Below are positions 16,883 to 24,118 of a stretch of 64,000 bases of DNA, piece by piece. Each line of letters starts with the position of its first letter. Positions within the stretch are counted from its first letter, which is position 1. Position numbers and translations under genes: made by a program. The notes below the pieces were generated by a model. That model searched no databases, was not told where the DNA came from, and saw only the letters and a list, made by a program, of their open reading frames with translations. Origin of the DNA: Candidatus Uhrbacteria bacterium (GTDB lineage: Bacteria > Patescibacteriota > Patescibacteriia > 2-12-FULL-60-25); the NCBI GenBank assembly GCA_003576745.1, contig QEVR01000002.1:62001-126000 (forward strand), in the 5' to 3' direction.

Positions 16883-18175
16883 GGGTGCGGGATTTTGGCG
16901 TCCGACCGGATAAGTTAATTAATGTCGGTCAGCGGACGGGGTGATTAAAAATGCACCCGATCCGGAAAGAGAATGTTGAGTTGAGCCATAACCTCGCCCC
17001 AATTTCTCGTTGTAAGTACCCACGCCTGCGTTATGTCCGCCTGCGCCAGCCAAAGCAGTTTGATCAGGGCATCATCATGCGGGAAGACCGTCGTGGTCTT
17101 TGTCACCTTGCGGAATTGCCGGTTCAGGTTCTCTATCGCATTGGTAGTATAAACCATGCGACGGACTGGTTCCGGATATCCGAAGAACGGAGCAAGGTCA
17201 GACCATCGGGTTTCCCAGCTCTTGAGGTAGGAACGGTACTGCGGCCATCGATCCATCATCGCTTTGAGCGCATCCATTCCGGCTTCCTCTGTCGGAGCCG
17301 TGTAAACGGATTTGAGCTCGTCACAGAACCGTTTCTTGTCCTTGTGCGGAATGAACATGATGGTGTGTCTGATCTGATGCGCGATGCAGACCTGAACATC
17401 CGCATGCGGAAAGACCGCCTTGATGGCTTCCGGGAATCCTTTCAGGCCGTCGACGCAGGCTATCAGGATGTCGTCCACGCCGCGGTTCTTCATGTCGCTT
17501 AAGACGTGCATCCAGAATTTTGCCCCTTCGGATTCGCCGACCCAGATACCCAGAACTTCTTTCTGCCCGTACTGGTTTATACCAAGCACGATGTATGCGA
17601 CCTTTGATGCGATCTTTCCGGCATCGCGGACTTTGAAGTGCAGGCCGTCAAGATATACGACCGGGTAGCAGGCCGACAAGGAACGGGTTTGCCATTCTTT
17701 AACCAATGGAAACACTTTGTCCGTGATTGCGGATATTGACGGTTGCGCGATTTCTATCCCGTGCATATTCTTAAGGTAGCTTGAGATGTCGCGCGTCGTC
17801 AGACCCTTTGCGTAGAGTCCGATTGCCATCGCTTCGGTGTCGCTGTTGACCACGTCATACCACGGCGTGATTACACTGGCATCCGCGACTTCGGCTTTGC
17901 GGATGGCAAAGAGCTTTTCCTTAGGAAGCGGAATCCGTTTCTGCGGTGTTTCCGCCTGGACGGGTGATTCACTCCGCATCTCCACAGTTTTGGCCTCGGT
18001 GTCTTCCGGAGCACCGGCTCCGGCAAGCGCGGGAGCGATCAGTTCCTGCGCGAACGCCGCGATATCCTCGGGCGTTTTTAATTCCTTTATTCTTTTCTGG
18101 TATTCGGCATACGATAATACGTTGTTTTTCATAGATTTTTTGATTGTCGGCCGTCAACCAAAGTGCCCCGCACCC
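16883..18175 (-). mobile_element. IS256-family insertion sequence
   Basis: The transposase gene is flanked by inverted ends: GGGTGCGGG (16883-16891) on the left and CCCGCACCC (18167-18175) on the right. A further TTTGG match lies a few bases inside each. That gives an element of about 1.29 kb, normal for IS256. I see no 8-9 bp target duplication immediately outside, so the insertion may be old, may have recombined, or the ends may be slightly misplaced. Confidence 0.7.
16945..18132 (-). CDS. IS256-family (mutator-type) transposase
   Basis: The 395-residue protein has the family's usual length. The DDE motifs are visible: VVYLDGLHFKVRD (first Asp, residue ~165), ILIACVDGLKGFPEA (second Asp, ~230) and TTNAIENLNRQFRK (the Glu, ~335). 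Other family motifs such as GLTTRDISSYL and QVCIAHQIRHT are intact, so the enzyme looks functional. It would catalyse cut-and-paste or copy-out transposition of the surrounding element. Confidence 0.95.
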   Translation of the reverse strand: MKNNVLSYAEYQKRIKELKTPEDIAAFAQELIAPALAGAGAPEDTEAKTVEMRSESPVQAETPQKRIPLPKEKLFAIRKAEVADASVITPWYDVVNSDTEAMAIGLYAKGLTTRDISSYLKNMHGIEIAQPSISAITDKVFPLVKEWQTRSLSACYPVVYLDGLHFKVRDAGKIASKVAYIVLGINQYGQKEVLGIWVGESEGAKFWMHVLSDMKNRGVDDILIACVDGLKGFPEAIKAVFPHADVQVCIAHQIRHTIMFIPHKDKKRFCDELKSVYTAPTEEAGMDALKAMMDRWPQYRSYLKSWETRWSDLAPFFGYPEPVRRMVYTTNAIENLNRQFRKVTKTTTVFPHDDALIKLLWLAQADITQAWVLTTRNWGEVMAQLNILFPDRVHF

Positions 18176-18176
18176 G

Positions 18177-18286
18177 TAAGCAATTTTGCTTAATTTTTAC
18201 AGGATCGGGCAATATTTCCGAGGATGGCGCAGGACTGGCCGGGCAAACCGGATTTTGCTTAACTTTTCGGAAATTAAGCAAATCTT
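18177..18286. repeat. Palindromes with repeated TTTGCTTAA core
   Basis: TAAGCAA-TT-TTGCTTA (18177-18192) is a perfect palindrome starting one base outside the IS end. About 70 bp further, GATTTTGCTTAA (18251-18262) faces TTAAGCAAATC (18274-18284). Direct copies of TTTTGCTTAA(T/C)TTTT also occur at 18185 and 18254. The rest of the stretch to 18396 contains two CCCCGGGG-type blocks and no gene I can support. It could be a recombination site or the remains of an element end. Confidence 0.5.
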
Positions 18287-18396
18287 TTCAACGGTTCAAT
18301 TTTGGGCAACGCGACGGGTCAGGTTTGCAGATGGGTACAAACGTCTACCCCGGGGACAAAGCTCGCCCCCGGGGCAAACAAACGGCAAATTCGGGG

Positions 18397-18603
18397 TTAC
18401 CGTCCGGCGGGTTGGGCCGGTTCTTTGTATAATGGGCTGGAGCAGTCGAGCGGCTTCGGGTACAGCGGATCGGGGCAGCCGTTTTCGATAAGCAATTCGC
18501 GCATTTGCTTGATGGTTACGGTCGGATACTTGTAGATTTCGACCCAATCGAGCTTCAGAAAATCGTCTCGGAGGGCGAGCCAGACAGGAGAGGCAGACGT
18601 CAA
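18397..18603 (-). CDS. Small ORF, paralogue of the ORF at 18687-18839
   Basis: The frame from a TTG at 18603 encodes 68 residues; the true start is uncertain. Residues ~7-37 (PVWLALRDDFLKLDW, then VEIYKYPTVTIKQMRELL) match the neighbouring ORF with mostly conservative changes (D/N, Y/F, T/S, I/L, K/Q), which indicates a translated sequence rather than chance. The C-terminal 30 residues are unique and proline-rich. The family is unknown to me. Confidence 0.45.
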   Translation of the reverse strand: MTSASPVWLALRDDFLKLDWVEIYKYPTVTIKQMRELLIENGCPDPLYPKPLDCSSPLYKEPAQPAGR

Positions 18604-18622
18604 AACGTCTGCTTTTCCTTTT
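18593..18622 (+). terminator. Hairpin with T-rich tail at 5' end of the minus-strand ORF
   Basis: GCAGACGT-CAAA-ACGTCTGC is a perfect 8 bp stem followed on the plus strand by TTTTCCTTTT. It looks like an intrinsic terminator read rightward. A second, diverged copy with the same CAAA(A) loop is at 18804-18830. Confidence 0.6.
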
Positions 18623-18686
18623 GTAGAGCGGTTTTCGAGAGATGGGTAAGAACAGGGCAGAACTATCTACCCCAGCCGATACGATT

Positions 18687-18839
18687 TTATTGGACGAGAG
18701 CTAAAAGCTGCCTCATCTGTTGGAGAGAAACGCTGGGATATGGGAACATTTCAGCCCAGTTAAGAGTTCGTAGTTCTGCCCGCCACGCGAGCCACATGGG
18801 ATGAACGGACGCAAAACGTCCGTTTTTCTCTTTATTCAT
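18687..18839 (-). CDS. 50-residue small ORF, paralogue of 18397-18603
   Basis: ATG at 18839 to TAA at 18687 encodes MNKEKNGRFASVHPMW followed by LAWRAELRTLNWAEMFPYP and SVSLQQMRQLLALVQ. About 30 residues align with the neighbouring ORF (W-L-A-x-R, L-[DN]-W-x-E, YP-[ST]-V-[ST]-[IL], QMR-[EQ]-LL). No Shine-Dalgarno is visible and the function is unknown. Its start lies head-to-head with the YdeI-like gene. Confidence 0.45.
   Translation of the reverse strand: MNKEKNGRFASVHPMWLAWRAELRTLNWAEMFPYPSVSLQQMRQLLALVQ
18804..18830 (+). terminator. Second hairpin with T-rich tail
   Basis: AACGGACG-CAAAA-CGTCCGTT forms an 8 bp stem followed by TTTCTCTTT on the plus strand. Compared with the copy at 18593, stem bases differ but pairing is kept. 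It lies just before the YdeI-like gene. Confidence 0.6.
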
Positions 18840-19110
18840 GGAAATTGCTAACATGAGCATGATGAAAAAAGAGATCGCAAACGGCGTGGTACATAGCATG
18901 CCGATAGATTTACGGAACGCCCTTACCGCTTCTCCGAAGGCAAAAGCGGCATGGGAGGACATTACACCGCTTGCGCGCAATGAGTGGATCTGCTGGATCA
19001 CATCGGCCAAAAAGCCTGAAACGCGAACGCATCGCATCAAGAGGACGCGCGCGGAGCTTATCGAGGGAATTCGCCGGCCTTGTTGCTGGCCCGGCTGCCC
19101 TCATCGTTGA
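18838..19110 (+). CDS. YdeI/OmpD-associated family protein (short form)
   Basis: The protein contains MPIDLRNALTASPKAKAAWEDIT, PLARNEWICWITSAKKPETR and RRPCCWPGCPHR (each quoted in part), the signature of short YdeI-family proteins of about 80 residues. The frame gives 90 residues from 18838; starts at 18853, 18859 or 18862 are equally likely and would avoid the overlap with the opposite ORF. The family is linked to bacteriocin or peptide resistance in some bacteria, but the biochemical role is unclear. The cysteines in the tail may bind metal. Confidence 0.85.
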   Translation: MEIANMSMMKKEIANGVVHSMPIDLRNALTASPKAKAAWEDITPLARNEWICWITSAKKPETRTHRIKRTRAELIEGIRRPCCWPGCPHR

Positions 19111-19214
19111 GACTCAAAGAATTCAGAGAGTACGAAAGTTTCTTTTTTTGCTTGCGCCTCATACGTAACCGCAAGCGCACCCATCAATCCGATCATCATC
19201 AGCTGCGGACAAAG

Positions 19215-19718
19215 TCATTTCACGTCTTGGATGGAATAGAGGACGGTCCCGCTCTCTGTTTGAACATTCACCGTTTCGCCTTTTTTACGTCCCATAAGGG
19301 CCGATCCGAGCGGGGACACATAGGAAATGCGGCCGCGGGCGGCATTAACCTCCTGGGAACCGACAATAGCGTATGTCTTTTTTGATTTGTTGACCGAAAG
19401 GGTAACCACGGAGCCAATATCAATCTGTCCGCTTTTCGGTCTTTTGATGATCATGGCGTATGTTAACTTTTCGCGGATTCGATGTATGCGAGCTTCGATG
19501 CGGGATAAACGGGAACGCGCCTCCTGGTATTCGGCGTTTTCCGATAAATCTCCCTTTTGCACGGCCTGCGACACGTCCTGAATGGCCTCTGGACGCTCTT
19601 TCGTATCCAGACGTAAAAGATCACGCTCGAGCTTCCGCTTCCCCTCGGGTGTGAGATATATGGGTTCATCACTCGTATCGCGTCGAAGTTCGTGCGATTG
19701 GCGTTTTGGCAGGCGCAT
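19215..19718 (-). CDS. greA: Transcription elongation factor GreA/GreB
   Basis: This 167-residue protein is close to the usual length plus a ~15-residue basic N-terminal extension. Residues ~18-90 form the coiled coil with the acidic tip motif GDLSENAEYQ, which enters the RNA polymerase secondary channel. The C-terminal domain has IGSVVTLSV and SYVSPLGSALMGRKKGETV, the FKBP-like part. It stimulates RNA cleavage in backtracked polymerase. It is a stand-alone gene read leftward. Confidence 0.93.
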   Translation of the reverse strand: MRLPKRQSHELRRDTSDEPIYLTPEGKRKLERDLLRLDTKERPEAIQDVSQAVQKGDLSENAEYQEARSRLSRIEARIHRIREKLTYAMIIKRPKSGQIDIGSVVTLSVNKSKKTYAIVGSQEVNAARGRISYVSPLGSALMGRKKGETVNVQTESGTVLYSIQDVK

Positions 19719-19834
19719 GAGCCGTATCGTATCGGGGATGCCCTTTCATGCAAAGTCCGGCGTAACGACTCCCGCGCGTATCTGTATATTTGCCTCGGAA
19801 CGTGTTTGCTCAATCATCTAACAAGAAAAATGCT

Positions 19835-20467
19835 ATGAAGAGAACGAAACGTTTCGCGCTTTCCGCCGCTATCCTCTCCTTTCTTCTTACCGCCGCGCTT
19901 CTTTCCCCGTCATTCGCATATGCTATGCCGGGTCCGTCGGCAGGAATTTCTCCGCGTATCGGAAAACACATGCAGGGCAAAAAGCTCGGGACATTCCGAA
20001 ACAGAAAGGATATGCGGCGCCAATTCAAAGCGGTACACGACGCCATAGAACGCGGTGACTACGAAGCATGGGCCGCGCTCATGAGCAGCCGGCCGAATGC
20101 TGACACTGTCGTTAACAAAGAAACCTTCGAAAAACTGCGGGAGATGCACGCGCTCCTGAAAGAAGGGGATAGGGACGGCGCGAGAAAAATCGCCGAAGAA
20201 CTGGGCATGATGCGTTTTACCGACAAAAAACAGCTACGCGACTTTTTCCGACAGATTCATGATGCCGTCAAAAACAATGACTATGACACATGGGCAAAGC
20301 TCATGAATGAGCACCCAAAACACGGGATGGACACGAGCCTGGAAGCATTTGAACGAACGAAACAACACAGGGGACATGCAATGCCTCACAGTCCAAAGCC
20401 CACGCATCCTCCGTTTATGCCGCATCCGGCATTCCCGGATGGAACCCCGGGACCTGCCCTGCAATGA
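19835..20467 (+). CDS. Secreted protein with two internal repeats
   Basis: I start at MKRTKRFALS (19835), which gives a clean signal peptide ending near SFAYA, rather than at an upstream ATG at 19790. The mature part has two copies of a ~23-residue helical unit: RRQFKAVHDAIERGDYEAW (residues ~61-79) and LRDFFRQIHDAVKNNDYDTW (~134-153), each followed by A-x-LM. The pattern (F..IHDAI..GDY..W..LM) resembles exported DUF3106/CpxP-like helical proteins common in CPR genomes. The C-terminus is rich in Pro and His (HPPFMPHP). Metal binding is possible; the function is unknown. Confidence 0.75.
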   Translation: MKRTKRFALSAAILSFLLTAALLSPSFAYAMPGPSAGISPRIGKHMQGKKLGTFRNRKDMRRQFKAVHDAIERGDYEAWAALMSSRPNADTVVNKETFEKLREMHALLKEGDRDGARKIAEELGMMRFTDKKQLRDFFRQIHDAVKNNDYDTWAKLMNEHPKHGMDTSLEAFERTKQHRGHAMPHSPKPTHPPFMPHPAFPDGTPGPALQ

Positions 20468-20470
20468 TCC

Positions 20471-20500
20471 GCAAAAAGCCCCGTCCATCGGGGTTTTTGC
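20471..20500 (+). terminator. Intrinsic terminator
   Basis: GCAAAAAGCCCCG and CGGGGTTTTTGC pair around a 5-nt loop, with a U-run on the 3' arm, four bases after the stop of the secreted protein. Confidence 0.85.
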
Positions 20501-20590
20501 TTGGCTGATGTCCCACGGTAGATGTGATATGCTGAAACACGGCCATAAAAACACGACGGTACGAGTAGTTTGTGGCCGGCCATTTCCCTG

Positions 20591-21067
20591 ATGGTCAAAT
20601 ACTTCTTCCTGAAAAATGTACGCGGGAAATATATGCCCGAACACGTTCCGCCCGTAGGACGGAAAAAAGCCGAACCGAGCATTGCGCAGGTTCGCGAGCA
20701 ATTACAACAAGCGGAACGCCGCACCAAACGCGTTTCTGTTTCAAGGGATGATGCGGAAAAAGAATGGAGGGCATGGCAAGAACTGAAAGGCGAAATGAAC
20801 ACTCTCCCGCCCGAGACCTTGCGCGTTCCTGATTCCATTGTAACCAAACTCAAGGAATCGCGCGGGCTCGGCACACGAACGCTTACGCAAGACGAAAAAG
20901 GGATCGTGCACGATGTTTTGTCGGCGTATGCGCTTGCCGGCAGGCCGCTTTCCGTTGCGGCAAAGGAATTGCGCGATTATGTCGATCCCGAGCTGGATAT
21001 GCCACCGTCGATTGATTGGGAACAAATGAATCAGCTAATCGCTATTCTTGAAGAGAAATCCACATAA
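20591..21067 (+). CDS. Hypothetical protein, helical, cytosolic
   Basis: The start is uncertain. I use ATG 20591 (MVKYFFLKNVRGKYMPEH); ATG 20633 (MPEHVPPVGRKK) is equally possible. The body is a charged coiled coil (SIAQVREQLQQAERRTKR) followed by a helical domain (LTQDEKGIVHDVLSAYALAG). I do not recognise it. It is 5 bp upstream of phosphoglycerate mutase, so the two are probably co-transcribed. Confidence 0.6.
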   Translation: MVKYFFLKNVRGKYMPEHVPPVGRKKAEPSIAQVREQLQQAERRTKRVSVSRDDAEKEWRAWQELKGEMNTLPPETLRVPDSIVTKLKESRGLGTRTLTQDEKGIVHDVLSAYALAGRPLSVAAKELRDYVDPELDMPPSIDWEQMNQLIAILEEKST

Positions 21068-21072
21068 CGCGT

Positions 21073-21780
21073 ATGAGCTATCTTGTCCTTGTCCGTCATG
21101 GAGAATCGCGCTGGAATCTCGGAAATAAATTTACCGGCTGGGTAGATGTTCCACTAAGCGAAAATGGCGTACATGAAGCTATTCGGTCGGCAAGAGATCT
21201 GAAACAGATTGATTTTGATGTGGCGTTTACGTCAAAACTGGAACGGGCAAAATCAACATTGCTTATTATCCTTTCCCAGCAGAACCGGACCGGGATTTTT
21301 CTCCACGACGAAGACAAAAAGCGTAAATATTATCAATGGACAAAACATTCGAATAAACATAACGGGAAAGAGATTCCCATCCATACGTCGGAATTGCTGA
21401 ATGAACGCTATTATGGAGCCCTTCAGGGTATGGATAAGGATGAGGCGGAAAAAAAGTACGGAAAGGAGAAACTCTTCCATTGGAGAAGGAGCTATACCGG
21501 GCGTCCGCCGAAAGGCGAAACACTCAAGGAAACGTTCGAACGCATGTTCCCGTATTATCGGCGCGAAATAGACTCTCTTCTAAAAAAAAATAAAAACGTG
21601 CTTCTTGCCGGACATGGAAATACGCTTCGCGCCATCATGAAATATCTCGAGAAAATCGATGACCACGACATTCCGTTTTTGGAACTGCCGGAAGGGAAGC
21701 CCATCATATATGAATCCAAGCGCGGAAAATGCGTTTGTCTGAATCCGCACGAATACAGCTTTGAGCGGCCTTTGCGGTAG
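21073..21780 (+). CDS. gpmA: 2,3-bisphosphoglycerate-dependent phosphoglycerate mutase
   Basis: The 235-residue protein has the histidine phosphatase motif LVLVRHGESRWN (phospho-His at residue 9), NKFTGWVDVPLSENG, NERYYGALQGMDKDEA and LLAGHGNTLRAI (second catalytic His), all typical of dPGM. It interconverts 3- and 2-phosphoglycerate in glycolysis. The region after the lid (RRSYTGRPPKGET) differs slightly from the classical RSFDVPPP form. A repeat copy begins right after its stop codon. Confidence 0.95.
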   Translation: MSYLVLVRHGESRWNLGNKFTGWVDVPLSENGVHEAIRSARDLKQIDFDVAFTSKLERAKSTLLIILSQQNRTGIFLHDEDKKRKYYQWTKHSNKHNGKEIPIHTSELLNERYYGALQGMDKDEAEKKYGKEKLFHWRRSYTGRPPKGETLKETFERMFPYYRREIDSLLKKNKNVLLAGHGNTLRAIMKYLEKIDDHDIPFLELPEGKPIIYESKRGKCVCLNPHEYSFERPLR

Positions 21781-21940
21781 TGGAGAGTAGGGTTGCGTGG
21801 CTGCGTAGGACGTAGTTGCGTAGGGCGTAGGGGGAAGAGGACGTGGTTGCGTAGGGGGAGCATAATTCTCCCCGAACCCCATAACTCATAACCCGTAACG
21901 TTTCCCTTTGCCCTTTGCCCTTCCTAATTGCTAAGAGCTC
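21781..21940. repeat. Composite intergenic repeat, copy 1
   Basis: Reverse-oriented copy: CGTAGGACGTAGTTGCGTAGGG units, the hairpin GGGGAG-CATAATT-CTCCCC at 21855-21873, an ATAACCCGTAACG stretch and a TTTGCCCTTTGCCC stretch, ending in CTAATTGCTAAGAGCTC. It is a near-perfect inverted partner of the copy at 27727-27860 and starts at the first base after the gpmA stop. Confidence 0.85.
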
Positions 21941-21949
21941 CTACAGAAT

Positions 21950-21977
21950 TTGGAACTTGCTCCATACCTGATATGCT
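21950..21977 (+). promoter_or_regulatory. Sigma70-type promoter
   Basis: TTGGAA (21950-21955) and TATGCT (21972-21977) are 16 bp apart. Transcription would start within a few bases of the ATG at 21985, so the mRNA would be nearly leaderless. The upstream ATG at 21973 lies inside the -10 box, which argues for 21985 as the start. Confidence 0.5.
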
Positions 21978-21984
21978 CTCGCGT

Positions 21985-22692
21985 ATGGCGAAAAGAGAGA
22001 ATCCCTATATCAGTCTTATAGCGAATATTGTCCTTCCGACAATCGTTTTGACGCGTCTTTCGGTGGATGGACTCCTTGGCCCAACCTACGGGCTCCTTGC
22101 GGCGCTCTCGTTTCCCATAACATACGGCGCTCTTGATTTTTGGAGGAGAAAAAAAGTGAACTTTTTCTCCGCGCTGGGTCTTGCGAGCGTTCTTCTTACC
22201 GGCGGCATCGGGCTGCTTAAACTTGATCCTCAATACATCGCGCTCAAAGAGGCGGGCGTGCCTCTGCTCGTCTCCTTCGCTGTTTTTGCATCGATGAAGA
22301 CAAAATTTCCGATCGTAAAAAGTTTTCTACAAAAGCTCATGGACTATGATAAGGTGCAAACAGCTCTGGAAGAACGAAAGAACACGGAGGCGTTTGATCG
22401 CCACATGACATTTGCGAATCATTTATTCGCAGGAAGTTTTCTTGTCTCAGCGGCCTTGAATTTTTTTCTTGCAAAATGGATTGTCGTCAGTGCGCCGGGA
22501 ACAGAAGCATTCAATGCGGAGTTAGGAAAAATGACGGCCTTGAGCTTTCCGGTCATCGCCCTTCCGATAACGCTCATGATGGCATTCGTCCTGTACGGCA
22601 TCATATCAAAAACCGAACAATTGACCGATTTGAACATGGAGGATTTCTTTTTTGGAGCCAAAGGGAAGGAAAAGGAGGGGAGTGTCTCATGA
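21985..22692 (+). CDS. VC0807-like integral membrane protein
   Basis: The 235-residue protein starts MAKRENPYISLIANIVLPTI and has about six hydrophobic segments. The pattern LSVDGLLGPTYGLLAALSFPITYG and ALGLASVLLTGGIGLLKLDPQ (read in part) matches the VC0807-type family of membrane proteins with unknown function. The C-terminus is cytosolic and charged (FFFGAKGKEKE). The stop overlaps the ATG of the next small gene. The start is chosen because of the promoter position. Confidence 0.75.
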   Translation: MAKRENPYISLIANIVLPTIVLTRLSVDGLLGPTYGLLAALSFPITYGALDFWRRKKVNFFSALGLASVLLTGGIGLLKLDPQYIALKEAGVPLLVSFAVFASMKTKFPIVKSFLQKLMDYDKVQTALEERKNTEAFDRHMTFANHLFAGSFLVSAALNFFLAKWIVVSAPGTEAFNAELGKMTALSFPVIALPITLMMAFVLYGIISKTEQLTDLNMEDFFFGAKGKEKEGSVS

Positions 22693-22916
22693 TTGCCTCC
22701 GCTACCGCCCTCACGCGTTTCCGCATGGGAGAAACCGTAACGAAAACAGGATGGTATCTTTGCGTACCCTGCGGTTACCTGCAAGAATTTTCTGCGGGTA
22801 ATACGTTTACTACCTGCGAGGTATGCCGTGCAGGGACGGATGACGGACCGGAAGGGTATACAGATAAAGAAAACGAATTTTGGGAATTCATTCAGGTGAC
22901 GGGAAGCAAAACGTGA
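22689..22916 (+). CDS. Small zinc-ribbon protein
   Basis: This gene of 75 residues starts in an ATGA overlap with the membrane protein. It has a CxxC pair (LCVPCGYLQEF) and a second CxxC pair (TTCEVCRAG), a zinc-ribbon pattern related to rubredoxin-like or small C2C2 proteins. GWYLCVPCGYLQEFSAG precedes GPEGYTDKENEFWEFI. It is soluble and may be a metal-binding partner of the upstream membrane protein. Confidence 0.7.
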   Translation: MIASATALTRFRMGETVTKTGWYLCVPCGYLQEFSAGNTFTTCEVCRAGTDDGPEGYTDKENEFWEFIQVTGSKT

Positions 22917-23190
22917 GAATAAGAGCTTGGGAGCGGGTTACGGTGAAGATTGCAGCTGGCAGCTAGCTGATGGCAATGTACAAAAGCGAATAGGGATGGG
23001 GGGTTGGTGGTGAGTGGCTGGTGATTAGGGATGTTAAGTGGGGAAAGGTTCGTGGGTCCGTAAGATCGTAGGCCATATGCTGTTCGCGCCTTGACCCGTC
23101 CTACGCACTACGACCAGTTCCGCGCCCTACGCAACCCTACTTCTTCCTCCTTCCTTCCTTACCCCGTCCCGATAACGGCCGACCTCATAA
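22917..23190. repeat. Degenerate composite intergenic repeat, copy 2
   Basis: The gap between the zinc-ribbon and RRM genes holds partial modules: GGGTTACGGTGAAGATTG, TGGGTCCGTAAGATCGTAGG, CCGTCCTACGCACTACG and GCCCTACGCAACCCTAC. No hairpin of the GGGGAG type is present. I see no gene in it. Confidence 0.65.
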
Positions 23191-23196
23191 ATATAA

Positions 23197-23225
23197 AACA
23201 TCCCGGCGAACCGGGATGTTTTTTT
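23197..23225. terminator. Bidirectional intrinsic terminator
   Basis: AACATCCCGG-CGAA-CCGGGATGTT is a perfect 10 bp stem with a stable tetraloop. T-runs lie on both sides (plus strand TTTTT, minus strand TTTTAT), so it can end the RRM gene (leftward) and transcripts arriving from the left. Confidence 0.85.
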
Positions 23226-23229
23226 GCTC

Positions 23230-23490
23230 TTAGCGGTTGTCCGCTTTCGGGCGGGCGATGTTCACAACGATGTTGCGACCTCCGAGGTCTGTGTTGTTGA
23301 ACATATCGACCGCCTTCTGAGCCTCTTCGTCAGAGCCGTATTCGACGAAGCCGAATCCTCGGCTGCGTCCGGTCATGCGGTCCGTCGGAATATAGACGGA
23401 TGTCACATTTCCAGCCTGAGCGAAGTGATCGCGGAGCTCGTTTTCCGCTGTAGAAAACGGAAGACCTCCGACGAAAACCTTGTTGTTCAT
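23230..23490 (-). CDS. RRM-type RNA-binding protein
   Basis: The 86-residue protein is a single RNA recognition motif: RNP2 KVFVGGLPF at residues 4-12 and RNP1 RGFGFVEY at ~44-51, with the usual spacing. The C-terminus is short (NIARPKADNR). Such small bacterial RRM proteins resemble cyanobacterial Rbp proteins and act as RNA chaperones, often at low temperature. It is monocistronic with its own terminator. Confidence 0.93.
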   Translation of the reverse strand: MNNKVFVGGLPFSTAENELRDHFAQAGNVTSVYIPTDRMTGRSRGFGFVEYGSDEEAQKAVDMFNNTDLGGRNIVVNIARPKADNR

Positions 23491-23639
23491 GGTGGCGTGA
23501 TAGGGGAATTAGATAAAGATCATTACCCTTCTCACACGCGTTTGTTCGAACGTTGAAACGTTGACACACTCGACGTAGAACGGGGGATTTGATCGGCAAG
23601 AATATAGCACAATACCCATAAAACGTCAATAGACAGTGA

Positions 23640-24060
23640 CGCTCGCAGAGCCCTGCACCGGGATGCGAAGAGTACGTAGGACGTGGTTGCGTAGGATGCG
23701 GAATAGGGAGTGGGGAGTAGGATGTAGGGGCGCGGCATGCCGCGCCCTGTAGGACGTGGTGTGTAGGGGGAGCATGATTCTCCCCGAACCCCGTAACCCG
23801 TTCCCTTTGCCCTAGGTCTGTAGGATCGTAGGTTCGTAAGATCGTAGGTTCGTAAGTAATGTGCTGTTTATTAAAAACACGAAACTCTTGACCCTAACTC
23901 TAGAACCCTAAAACTCTGGAACACTTGACGGCCTCATTGCCAATAGCGAACAGCTCCCACCTACAATCTTCCCCATAACCCATAACCCGTTTCCCTTAGC
24001 CCTTTTTGCCCTCTTTTCCCAATTGCCAATATCTCCAAGCTACAATCTTTCCATGGACTC
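23640..24060. repeat. Composite intergenic repeat, copy 3 (long)
   Basis: This copy carries nearly all modules: TACGTAGGACGTGGTTGCGT, the palindrome GGGGCGCGGCATGCCGCGCCC near 23726-23747 (a 20-base core), the hairpin GGGGAG-CATGATT-CTCCCC (23767-23785), GGTTCGTAAGATCGTAGG units, a CTGTTTATTAAAAACACG segment, CTAAAACTCTGGAACAC and CCCATAACCCATAACCCG. Its right half is about 80-90% like the copy at 57890-57990 by eye. The gap from 23491 to 24118 has no gene I can support. Confidence 0.8.
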
Positions 24061-24118
24061 GTAATCCGTTCTCCCTTTTTGACGTGATTCGTAATACAAA
24101 ACTTGTTATACTGTATCC

